DNA from: Mesorhizobium sp. AR07
GTDB lineage: Bacteria > Pseudomonadota > Alphaproteobacteria > Rhizobiales > Rhizobiaceae
Assembly (NCBI RefSeq): GCF_024746815.1
Contig: NZ_CP080525.1
Location: forward strand, 744,001-808,000
Direction: 5' to 3'
DNA length: 64,000 nucleotides
Below the pieces are notes generated by a model. The model saw nothing but the letters and a program-made list of their open reading frames with translations, searched no databases and was not told where the DNA came from. This document shows positions 1 through 8,103 of the stretch, one piece after another; positions within the stretch are counted from its first letter, which is position 1; each line of letters opens with the position of its first letter. Made by a program: the position numbers and the translations under genes.

Positions 1-1
1 G

Positions 2-202
2 TCTGTTGCCCGCGTCACCGAAATCACATCGTCGTCGAAGAAGAGCTTTCAGGACGCCATCGAAAAGGGAATCGCGCGCGCCTCAAAAACCCTGAAGAAC
101 GTCGAAGGCGCCTGGATCCAGGATCAGAAGATCGTCGTCGAGGACGGCAAGATCGCCGCCTATCGCGTCAACATGAAGGTCACCTTCATCCTGGCGGAGT
201 GA
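2..202 (+). CDS. Dodecin family flavin-binding protein (5' end cut off)
   Basis: Dodecins are small proteins that form dodecamers and store or buffer flavins in the cytoplasm. The 66 visible residues begin SVARVTEITSSS and contain the family pattern of an N-terminal strand, one helix (KSFQDAIEKGIARA) and a strand with GAWIQDQK, ending in YRVNMKVTFILAE. Base 1 is a G, as expected for the last base of ATG, so only the start codon is missing and the full length (about 67 aa) fits the family. No partner gene is visible, and the upstream context lies outside the window. Confidence 0.88.
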   Translation, partial: SVARVTEITSSSKKSFQDAIEKGIARASKTLKNVEGAWIQDQKIVVEDGKIAAYRVNMKVTFILAE

Positions 203-260
203 CCCGCTGCCGCCGAAAAAGTCGGGAACTTTCGATCGCCCCCCTCATTGTCAAAGTCTA

Positions 261-363
261 ATGCATGTCGCCCAAAAGTGCGCAGCGGTTTTGGGACAAC
301 GACATGCATAAAACAAAAACCTAAAGCGCGCGCGTGAATCCGCTTCAACGCGACGCGCTTTAG
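261..363. repeat. Two-hairpin dispersed repeat, copy 1
   Basis: The first palindrome has arms tgcatgtcg (262-270) and cgacatgca (300-308) around the core AAAAGTG-N5-CGGTTTT. A second palindrome follows at about 321-363, running from ctaaagcgcg to gcgctttag. Similar copies occur at 11019, 11592, 23827 and 40407, with diverged relatives at 13398, 21020 and 24721. This copy fills most of the gap between the dodecin gene and the PRC-barrel gene. Confidence 0.85.
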
Positions 364-387
364 GTCAACGACAACGAGGAGCACATC

Positions 388-753
388 ATGACAACCCAGA
401 CAGGCCATACCAAAGCCATTGCCGCTTCGCGAGTCATCGGCACGTCGGTCTACAACACCGAAGGCAAAAGTATCGGCAGCATCGAGGACATCATGCTCGA
501 CAAGACGTCGAACGGCATCATGTTCGCGGTGATCGGTTTTGGCGGCTTTCTCGGCATCGGCGAGAAATACCACGCCATTCCGTGGGCCAGCCTCGACTAT
601 GACAAGGACAAGGGCGGCTATGTCGTGCCTTTCTCCAAGGATCAGTTGAAGGCCGCACCCGCCTATTCGATCGACGAACTGGCCGGTGCGGATGGCGAGA
701 CGGCGCGCGACGCGTCCTATGACTACTACAAGGTCACGCCTTACTGGCATTGA
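388..753 (+). CDS. PRC-barrel domain protein
   Basis: A 121-residue soluble protein with one PRC-barrel domain at about residues 12-80: VIGTSVYNTEGKSIGSIEDI, then the FAVIGFGGFLGIGEKYHAIPW strand region, which is typical of the family. PRC-barrel proteins of this short stand-alone type are common in rhizobia, often near stress genes, but their biochemical role is not established. A strong GAGGAG ribosome binding site precedes the ATG. The gene is followed by a clear rho-independent terminator, so it is probably a single-gene transcript. Confidence 0.85.
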   Translation: MTTQTGHTKAIAASRVIGTSVYNTEGKSIGSIEDIMLDKTSNGIMFAVIGFGGFLGIGEKYHAIPWASLDYDKDKGGYVVPFSKDQLKAAPAYSIDELAGADGETARDASYDYYKVTPYWH

Positions 754-763
754 CGGCCAAAGC

Positions 764-803
764 AAAAAGGCCCGTCGAGACAGACCGTCTCGACGGGCCT
801 TTT
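764..803 (+). terminator. Rho-independent terminator after the PRC-barrel gene
   Basis: A perfect 16-17 bp stem (765-781 with 787-803) carries the GC-rich core ggcccgtcgagac around a 5-base loop. The T-run is part of the right arm and the A-run mirrors it on the left, so the element could also end the convergent minus-strand lipoprotein gene. Confidence 0.9.
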
Positions 804-819
804 GGGTTCGATGCGGCGC

Positions 820-936
820 CTATTCGCTGATGTGCAAGGGCGCTACCGCCTTGGGCGGCGACTGCTGATTGTCGCACGACGTCAGAAACGCCGCCGCGAT
901 CAGGAACAAACTCACGATACCGCTCAACTGGGACAT
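820..936 (-). CDS. Small lipoprotein, 38 aa
   Basis: The 38-residue product begins MSQLSGIVSLFLIAAAFLTS and then CDNQQSPPKAVAPLH. A hydrophobic N-terminus ends in a lipobox (L-T-S-C), so lipidation at Cys21 and membrane anchoring are expected. An AGGAGG ribosome binding site lies about 9 bases before the chosen ATG, which argues for this start over the upstream one that would give a 60-residue product. Tiny lipoproteins of this layout are frequent in rhizobia and have no known function. Convergent with the PRC-barrel gene, sharing its terminator. Confidence 0.6.
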   Translation of the reverse strand: MSQLSGIVSLFLIAAAFLTSCDNQQSPPKAVAPLHISE

Positions 937-1062
937 GGCGAAACTCCTCCTGTTTCGCCCCGCGCACACGCACCATAGCGGCAAGCTGGGTCCACCGTAC
1001 ATGACTTATGATGACAGCGATTTGCGCTTCGTGAATCGCCTGATCTGAGGCCCCGGCAATAA

Positions 1063-2418
<1,356 letters not shown>

Positions 2419-2451
2419 TCCGAAAACACGCGTATCCCCGGATAGCGCATG

Positions 2452-2479
2452 AAAGGGCGGGAGCATTCCCGCCCTTTTT
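2452..2479 (+). terminator. Rho-independent terminator after eno
   Basis: Stem aaagggcggga / tcccgcccttt with a short gcat loop, followed by a T-tract. It lies 33 bases after the eno stop codon and separates eno from the ftsB-pdh genes. Confidence 0.9.
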
Positions 2480-2582
2480 CATTTCGGCACCCCCAGGTCG
2501 GTCATCCGTAACCGTCCGTTAAGCACAATCGGGCGAAAAAGACCGTGAGCCGCATGAGTTCGCGGCCGCGAGGATTCGGGTC

Positions 2583-2906
2583 ATGTGGACGCGTCAGCAC
2601 AAGCAGAGAAACACCGGTCGGCTGATCATTCCCTCGCTCTGCGTGGCGTTCCTGGCCTATTTCGGCTTTCACGCCTATCACGGCGAATTCGGCATCAATT
2701 CGAAATATCAGCTGGAGGCCCAGACGGTTGCGCTGCAAGGTCAGCTCGATAAGATCAAGGCACGTCGGATGGAGCTCGAACGCCGCGTTCGGCTCATGCA
2801 CGAAGGGACGCTCGAGAAGGACATGCTCGACGAGCAGGCGCGCAAGGCGCTCAATCTGTCCCAGGCTGACGAAATCACCATCATGTTGCCGGCCTCGACA
2901 AAGTAA
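2583..2906 (+). CDS. FtsB/DivIC-family septum formation initiator
   Basis: A 107-residue bitopic membrane protein. It has a short basic cytoplasmic start (MWTRQHKQRNTGR), one transmembrane helix at about residues 13-32 (LIIPSLCVAFLAYFGFHAY), then a periplasmic coiled coil at about 38-75 (QLEAQTVALQGQLDKIKARR), followed by the short conserved tail LDEQARKALNLSQADEITI. This is the FtsB/DivIC layout; the family bridges FtsL and FtsQ in the divisome. It sits between eno and pdhA, the usual place in Hyphomicrobiales. The gene name ftsB is likely but rests on layout and context. Confidence 0.85.
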   Translation: MWTRQHKQRNTGRLIIPSLCVAFLAYFGFHAYHGEFGINSKYQLEAQTVALQGQLDKIKARRMELERRVRLMHEGTLEKDMLDEQARKALNLSQADEITIMLPASTK

Positions 2907-2964
2907 CCGATATCAAGTTAATCGCCAATATTTTCAATGTTTTTAATCGCTTAGGAGCATGCCA

Positions 2965-2985
2965 GCTATGCAAATTCGGCATAGC
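2965..2985. promoter_or_regulatory. Candidate operator upstream of pdhA
   Basis: A perfect 7-bp inverted repeat, gctatgc-N7-gcatagc, lies 116 bases upstream of the pdhA start in an AT-richer stretch (2907-3100) that has no gene. The size and symmetry suit a dimeric regulator. No regulator is identified, and the promoter itself is not clear to me. Confidence 0.35.
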
Positions 2986-3100
2986 GCAACGCTTTAACGC
3001 ATGTTAGCCTCCCTGAAATCGGTGGGGAGGGAGCTGATCTCCCCAGAGCAGGTTCATCTTGCTCTAATGTCCGCAAAGAGACGCCAACAGGGAGTGATGC

Positions 3101-4138
3101 ATGGCTACCGCCGCCAGAAAAGCGCCTGCCAAATCCAAATCCGACGGTAAATCGGGGCTTTCGGCCCCCAAGCCAGCCGAATTCACCAAGGATGAAGAGC
3201 TTGCCGCCTACCGGCATATGCTGCTCATCCGCCGTTTCGAGGAAAAGGCCGGCCAGCTCTACGGCATGGGTTTCATCGGCGGCTTCTGCCACCTCTATAT
3301 CGGCCAGGAAGCGGTCGTCACCGGCATGAAGATGGCGCTGATCGAAGGCGACCAGATGATCACCGCCTATCGCGACCATGGCCACATGCTGGCGATGGAA
3401 CTGTCGCCGCGGGGCGTCATGGCCGAACTGACCGGGCGTCGTGGCGGCCTGTCACGGGGCAAGGGCGGCTCCATGCACATGTTCTCCAAGGAGAAGCATT
3501 TTTACGGCGGCCACGGCATTGTCGGCGCGCAGGTGTCGCTCGGCACCGGCCTCGCCTTCGCCAACCGCTATCGCGACAACAACAATGTGTCGCTTACCTA
3601 TTTCGGTGACGGCGCGGCCAACCAGGGCCAGGTCTATGAAAGCTTCAACATGGCCTCGCTGTGGAAGCTGCCGGTGATCTACATCATCGAGAACAACCGC
3701 TATGCCATGGGCACCTCGGTCTCGCGCTCGTCGGCGGAGACAGACTTCTCGCATCGCGGCGCCTCGTTCAAGATTCCCGGCATCCAGGTCGACGGCATGG
3801 ATGTGCGCGCCGTCAAGGCGGCCGGCGACCTGGCCACCGAATGGTGCCGCTCCGGCAACGGCCCGCTGATCCTCGAAATGCAGACCTATCGCTATCGCGG
3901 CCACTCGATGTCCGATCCGGCGAAATATCGTTCGAAGGAGGAAGTGCAGAAGATGCGCTCCGAGCACGACCCGATCGAACAGGTCAAGGCGCGGCTGATC
4001 GAGAAGAAGTGGGCTGGTGAAGACGAACTCAAGACCATCGACAAGGAGGTCAGAGACATCGTCGCCGACGCCGCCGAATTTGCCCAGAACGACGCGGAGC
4101 CGGATCCGTCCGAGCTCTGGACCGATATCGTATTGTAA
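3101..4138 (+). CDS. pdhA: Pyruvate dehydrogenase E1 component, alpha subunit
   Basis: Thiamine diphosphate-dependent decarboxylation of pyruvate and reductive acetylation of the lipoyl arm, working as an alpha2beta2 E1 with PdhB. 345 residues, with an Ala/Lys-rich lead (1-30) and then the E1 alpha domain. Visible are FIGGFCHLYIGQEA, the TPP/Mg motif GDG at residues 169-171 closing with the ENN of YIIENNRYAMGT near 197, and the YRYRGHSMSDPAKYR loop that corresponds to the phosphorylation loop of mitochondrial E1. The ribosome binding site agggag precedes ATG at 3101. First gene of the pdh operon; pdhB follows after 15 bases. Confidence 0.97.
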   Translation: MATAARKAPAKSKSDGKSGLSAPKPAEFTKDEELAAYRHMLLIRRFEEKAGQLYGMGFIGGFCHLYIGQEAVVTGMKMALIEGDQMITAYRDHGHMLAMELSPRGVMAELTGRRGGLSRGKGGSMHMFSKEKHFYGGHGIVGAQVSLGTGLAFANRYRDNNNVSLTYFGDGAANQGQVYESFNMASLWKLPVIYIIENNRYAMGTSVSRSSAETDFSHRGASFKIPGIQVDGMDVRAVKAAGDLATEWCRSGNGPLILEMQTYRYRGHSMSDPAKYRSKEEVQKMRSEHDPIEQVKARLIEKKWAGEDELKTIDKEVRDIVADAAEFAQNDAEPDPSELWTDIVL

Positions 4139-4153
4139 CGGGAGGGCAAGGAC

Positions 4154-5581
4154 ATGCCGATCGAAATTCTCATGCCCGCTCTCTCGCCGACCATGGAAGA
4201 GGGCAATCTTTCCAAGTGGTTGAAGAACGAGGGTGACAAGGTCGTCGCCGGCGACGTCATCGCCGAGATCGAAACCGACAAGGCGACGATGGAAGTCGAA
4301 GCCGTCGACGAAGGCACGCTGGGCAAGATCCTGATCGCCGCCGGCACCGAAGGCGTCAAGGTCAACACACCGATCGCGGTGTTGCTGCAGGACGGCGAAA
4401 GTGCCGCCGCTCTTACCTCCCCCTCTGATGGGGGAGGTCGCGCCGCAGGCGCGGGTGGGGGTGAACCCGCCGCCGTAACCCCCACCCCGGCCGGCGCGCC
4501 GGCCGACCCTCCCCACAAGGGGGAGGGTAAGGCTGCACCTGTCGCGGCCGCCCCGAAGACGGAAATCGCCGCCGATCCGGACATTCCGGCCGGCACGGAA
4601 ATGGTCTCGACCACGGTGCGCGAAGCGTTGCGCGATGCCATGGCCGAGGAGATGCGCCGCGACGGCGATGTCTTCGTCATGGGCGAGGAGGTCGCCGAAT
4701 ATCAGGGCGCCTACAAGATCACGCAAGGGTTGCTACAGGAGTTCGGGCCGCGACGCGTCGTCGACACGCCGATCACCGAACACGGCTTTGCCGGCGTCGG
4801 CGTCGGCGCGGCGATGGCCGGGCTCAGACCGATCGTCGAGTTCATGACCTTCAACTTCGCCATGCAGGCGATCGACCAGATCATCAATTCCGCAGCCAAG
4901 ACGCTTTACATGTCCGGCGGCCAGATGGGTGCGCCGATCGTGTTCCGCGGACCGAACGGCGCCGCCGCACGCGTCGCCGCCCAGCATTCGCAGTGCTACG
5001 CCGCCTGGTACAGCCACATTCCGGGCCTTAAGGTCGTGATGCCCTACACCGCCGCCGACGCCAAGGGTTTGCTCAAGGCGGCGATCCGCGATCCCAATCC
5101 GATCATCTTCCTCGAGAACGAAATCCTCTACGGCCAGTCCTTCGATGTGCCGAAGCTGGATGATTTCGTGCTGCCGATCGGCAAGGCGCGCATCCACAAA
5201 TCAGGCAAGGACGTCACCATCGTTTCCTTCGGCATCGGCATGACCTATGCGGTGAAGGCTGAAGCCGAGCTGCGCGGCATGGGTATCGATGCGGAGATCA
5301 TCGACCTGCGCACGATCCGCCCGCTCGACCTCGACACCATCATCACCTCTGTCAAGAAGACCAACCGGCTGATCGTCGTGGAAGAGGGGTATCCGCAGAG
5401 TTCGGTGGGCGACCATATCGCCAACCAGGTGTCGCAGCGCGCCTTCGATTTCCTCGATGCGCCGGTCATCACCATTGCCGGCAAGGACGTGCCTATGCCC
5501 TATGCGGCGAACCTCGAAAAGCTGGCATTGCCCAATGTCGGCGAGGTCATCGAGGCGGTCAAAGCCGTCACGTATCGCTGA
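4154..5581 (+). CDS. pdhB: Pyruvate dehydrogenase E1 component, beta subunit, with N-terminal lipoyl domain
   Basis: Partner of PdhA in the E1 enzyme. Unlike most E1 beta subunits (about 330 aa) this one has 475 residues because an N-terminal lipoyl domain (1-78) is fused to it, a trait seen in several alphaproteobacteria. The lipoylation site is Lys43 in [11 protein letters not shown]. The linker at about 80-140 includes some 40 residues encoded by a palindromic repeat (DNA 4412-4531), giving odd Gly/Pro-rich sequence such as [17 protein letters not shown]. The E1 beta domain starts near residue 150 ([14 protein letters not shown]) and shows [16 protein letters not shown] and [20 protein letters not shown]. 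Strong gggagg ribosome binding site; pdhC follows after 18 bases. Confidence 0.97.
   Translation: MPIEILMPALSPTMEEGNLSKWLKNEGDKVVAGDVIAEIETDKATMEVEAVDEGTLGKILIAAGTEGVKVNTPIAVLLQDGESAAALTSPSDGGGRAAGAGGGEPAAVTPTPAGAPADPPHKGEGKAAPVAAAPKTEIAADPDIPAGTEMVSTTVREALRDAMAEEMRRDGDVFVMGEEVAEYQGAYKITQGLLQEFGPRRVVDTPITEHGFAGVGVGAAMAGLRPIVEFMTFNFAMQAIDQIINSAAKTLYMSGGQMGAPIVFRGPNGAAARVAAQHSQCYAAWYSHIPGLKVVMPYTAADAKGLLKAAIRDPNPIIFLENEILYGQSFDVPKLDDFVLPIGKARIHKSGKDVTIVSFGIGMTYAVKAEAELRGMGIDAEIIDLRTIRPLDLDTIITSVKKTNRLIVVEEGYPQSSVGDHIANQVSQRAFDFLDAPVITIAGKDVPMPYAANLEKLALPNVGEVIEAVKAVTYR
4412..4531. repeat. Palindromic repeat inside the pdhB linker
   Basis: About 120 bp folding as a cruciform. Hairpin 1 has arms acctccccc (4415-4423) and gggggaggt (4430-4438). 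A central stem has gggtgggggt (4453-4462) and acccccaccc (4478-4487). Hairpin 2 has accctcccc (4506-4514) and ggggagggt (4520-4528). The outer ends (cttacct near 4412 and agggtaag at 4524-4531) are also nearly complementary. The element is open in the pdhB frame and adds about 40 residues between the lipoyl and E1 beta domains. It resembles rhizobial intergenic palindromes rather than coding sequence. Confidence 0.8.
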
Positions 5582-5599
5582 ATCGGGCGGGAGGACAAA

Positions 5600-7024
5600 A
5601 TGCCAATCAACATCACCATGCCGGCGCTCTCCCCCACGATGGAAGAGGGCAATCTGTCCAAGTGGCTCGTCAAGGAAGGCGACAAGGTTTCGCCGGGCGA
5701 TGTCATCGCCGAGATCGAGACCGACAAGGCGACGATGGAAGTCGAGGCTGTCGACGAAGGCATTGTCGCCAAGCTCGTCGTTCCGGCCGGCACCGAGGGC
5801 GTCAAGGTCAATGCGCTGATCGCCGTGCTTGCTGCCGAAGGTGAGGACGCAGGAGCCGCCGCGAAAAGCGGTGGTGCCGCCGCACCAGCGAAAGCGGAAG
5901 CCAAGCAGGACAAAGCGCCAATCTCCCCACCTGTGGGGGAGATGTCGACGAAGTCGACAGAGGGGGGCGCTGTCTCGCCTGCGTCTCAGCCTGTCGCGCC
6001 CCCCTCTGCCCTGCCGGGCATCTCTCCCTCAAGGGGGGAGATCGGCCAATCACAGGGTGAAGGGCGCACCTTCGCCTCGCCGCTCGCGCGCCGTATCGCC
6101 AAGGAGGCCGGCGTCGATGTTTCTGCCGTGACCGGCACCGGCCCGCATGGCCGCGTGGTGAAGGCCGATGTCGATGCGGCGATTGCCGGTGGCGGCGCCA
6201 AGCCTGCCGCCAAGGCAGCGCCCGCAGGCGCACCAGTGGCTCCGGCTGCTGCTCCTGCCCCGGCAGTAAAGGCGATGTCGGACGAGCAGGTGCTGAAACT
6301 GTTCGAGCAAGGCTCTTATGAGCTCGTCCCGCATGACAACATGCGCAAGACCATCGCGCGCCGCCTCGTCGAGGCCAAGACCACCATCCCGCATTTCTAC
6401 CTGACGCTCGACTGCGAGCTCGATGCGCTGCTGGCCCTGCGCACGCAGATCAACGCGGCAGCGCCAATGAAGAAGACCGACAAGGGTGATGCCCCCGCCT
6501 ACAAGCTGTCGGTCAACGACATGGTGATCAAGGCGATGGCCATGGCGCTGAAGGCGGTGCCGGATGCCAATGCCTCATGGACCGAAAGCGCCATGGTCAA
6601 GCACAAGCACGCCGATGTCGGCGTCGCCGTGTCGATCCCGGGTGGCCTGATCACGCCGATCATTCGGCATGCGGACGAAAAGACGCTTTCCACCATCTCC
6701 AACGAGATGAAGGATCTGGCCAGCCGCGCCCGCAGCCGCAAGCTGAAGCCGGAAGAGTATCAGGGCGGCACCACGGCGGTGTCGAACCTCGGCATGTTCG
6801 GCATCAAGGACTTTGCCGCCGTCATCAACCCGCCGCATGCGACGATCCTGGCGGTCGGCGCCGGCGAGGAGCGGGCGGTGGTCAAGAATGGCGAGATCAA
6901 GATTGCCACCGTGATGTCGGTGACGCTGTCGACCGATCATCGCGCCGTCGATGGCGCACTCGGTGCCGAACTGCTGGTCGCCTTCAAGCGGCTGATCGAA
7001 AACCCGATGGGCATGCTGGTCTAG
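5600..7024 (+). CDS. pdhC: Dihydrolipoamide acetyltransferase, E2 of pyruvate dehydrogenase
   Basis: Transfers the acetyl group from the lipoyl arm to coenzyme A and forms the core of the complex. 474 residues. Lipoyl domain at 1-78 with Lys43 ([11 protein letters not shown]); linker to about 155; peripheral subunit (E1/E3)-binding domain at about 157-193 (ASPLARRIAKEAGVDVSAVT, GTGPHGRVVKADV); Ala/Pro linker; catalytic domain from about 230 with YELVPHDNMRKTIARRL and the active-site motif DHRAVDGALGA near residue 446. The first linker carries a second palindromic repeat (5921-6042), seen as PPVGEMSTKSTEGG and SPSRGEIGQSQGEG. The lipoyl domains of PdhB and PdhC are almost identical at their start, consistent with duplication. 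Confidence 0.97.
   Translation: MPINITMPALSPTMEEGNLSKWLVKEGDKVSPGDVIAEIETDKATMEVEAVDEGIVAKLVVPAGTEGVKVNALIAVLAAEGEDAGAAAKSGGAAAPAKAEAKQDKAPISPPVGEMSTKSTEGGAVSPASQPVAPPSALPGISPSRGEIGQSQGEGRTFASPLARRIAKEAGVDVSAVTGTGPHGRVVKADVDAAIAGGGAKPAAKAAPAGAPVAPAAAPAPAVKAMSDEQVLKLFEQGSYELVPHDNMRKTIARRLVEAKTTIPHFYLTLDCELDALLALRTQINAAAPMKKTDKGDAPAYKLSVNDMVIKAMAMALKAVPDANASWTESAMVKHKHADVGVAVSIPGGLITPIIRHADEKTLSTISNEMKDLASRARSRKLKPEEYQGGTTAVSNLGMFGIKDFAAVINPPHATILAVGAGEERAVVKNGEIKIATVMSVTLSTDHRAVDGALGAELLVAFKRLIENPMGMLV
5921..6042. repeat. Palindromic repeat inside the pdhC linker
   Basis: About 122 bp. Outer ends atctcccc (5921-5928) and ggggagat (6035-6042) are complementary. Local hairpins are atctcccc / ggggagat (5921-5943) and tctccc / gggaga (6023-6041). 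A perfect 13-bp central stem joins cagaggggggcgc (5958-5970) and gcgcccccctctg (5996-6008). The element reads through in the pdhC frame. Its sequence differs from the pdhB element, so the two are separate repeat families. Confidence 0.8.
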
Positions 7025-7038
7025 GAAGGGAGAGGGCG

Positions 7039-7455
7039 GTGCGGACATTCTTCACCAGCCTTTTCGCTTTCATCATTTCCGGTTTGGCCGGCGGCCTGGT
7101 CGCCCAGCAATTGGCCGTCATTACCAACGCGCAGGAAGAATATATCCTCGTCTTCATGGCGTCGGTGCTGGTGACGATCGTCTTGACCTTCATCTTCTTC
7201 GTGGCCCAGTTCATGACCGATCCGCTGGCTGCGGTCGACAAAACGGGGATGTGGTCGCTGATCGTCCTTGCCGTGCTGATTGGGCTGCTGATCGCCCTCA
7301 TCCTCTACACTGACGCCAGCATGACGGCAGTGAAGGGGGACATTCCGATGATTATCGGCCTTGGCCTGCCGGGCCTGGTGACCATTCTGGTGCAATGGCT
7401 GTTCGTGCACTGGCGGGTGAGACACGGTTTGACTAACGCGCGGGTGAGCGGATGA
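7039..7455 (+). CDS. Small integral membrane protein of the pdh operon
   Basis: I do not recognise a named family. The 138-residue product has four hydrophobic segments: FFTSLFAFIISGLAGGLVAQ (about 4-23), YILVFMASVLVTIVLTFIFF (about 35-54), MWSLIVLAVLIGLLIALILY (about 71-90) and IPMIIGLGLPGLVTILVQWL (about 102-121), so a four-helix inner-membrane protein is predicted. The GTG at 7039 is chosen because gggagagg precedes it and it lies 14 bases after the pdhC stop; an in-frame start further upstream would overlap pdhC heavily. It overlaps the SGNH hydrolase gene by four bases (ATGA), so the two are translationally coupled. Confidence 0.7.
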   Translation: MRTFFTSLFAFIISGLAGGLVAQQLAVITNAQEEYILVFMASVLVTIVLTFIFFVAQFMTDPLAAVDKTGMWSLIVLAVLIGLLIALILYTDASMTAVKGDIPMIIGLGLPGLVTILVQWLFVHWRVRHGLTNARVSG

Positions 7456-8087
7456 AGACGGTTCTTTGCTACGGCGACTCGCTGACCTGGGGCTACAACG
7501 CCGAAGGTGGCCGCCATGCGCTGCAGGACCGTTGGCCAAGCGTACTGCAGGCCGGGCTCGGCGGTGGCGTCGAAGTCATCGCCGAAGGCCTCAACGGCCG
7601 CACCACGGCCTTTGACGATCATCTGGCCGGCGCGGATCGCAACGGCGCCAGGCTGCTGCCGACAATCCTGATGACGCATGCGCCGATCGATGTGGTTGTC
7701 ATCCTGCTCGGCGCCAATGACATGAAGCCGTGGATCCACGGCAATCCGGTCGCCGCCAAACAAGGCATCCAGCGGTTGATCGACATCGTGCGCGGCCACG
7801 ACTATCCGTTCGACTGGCCGGCGCCGCAGGTCCTGATCGTTTCGCCGCCTGCCGTCAGCCGTACCGACAATGCCGAATTCAAGGAAATGTTCGCCGGCGG
7901 CGACGAGGCTTCGACGCGGTTGGCGCCGCTCTACGCCGCTCTTGCCGATGAGGCCGGCTGCGGCTTCTTCGACGCCGGCAGCGTGGCGCAAACCACACCG
8001 CTCGACGGCGTCCACCTCGATGCCGAAAACACGCGAAACATCGGCACGGCGCTGGCGCCTCTCGTGCGCATCATGCTGGAATTGTGA
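7452..8087 (+). CDS. SGNH/GDSL-family hydrolase (arylesterase-like)
   Basis: A 211-residue serine hydrolase with the SGNH blocks in order: GDSLTWGY with nucleophile Ser10; the block II region with EGLNGRTTAF; GAND (VVILLGANDMK) in block III; and DGVHL with Asp185 and His188 in block V. There is no signal peptide, so it should be cytoplasmic. The substrate is unknown; relatives hydrolyse aryl esters, acetyl groups or thioesters. Its place between pdhC and lpd suggests co-expression with pyruvate dehydrogenase, but a link to acyl-CoA or acyl-lipoyl chemistry is only inference. Confidence 0.88.
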   Translation: MKTVLCYGDSLTWGYNAEGGRHALQDRWPSVLQAGLGGGVEVIAEGLNGRTTAFDDHLAGADRNGARLLPTILMTHAPIDVVVILLGANDMKPWIHGNPVAAKQGIQRLIDIVRGHDYPFDWPAPQVLIVSPPAVSRTDNAEFKEMFAGGDEASTRLAPLYAALADEAGCGFFDAGSVAQTTPLDGVHLDAENTRNIGTALAPLVRIMLEL

Positions 8088-8103
8088 ATCAAGGAGAAGA
8101 ACC

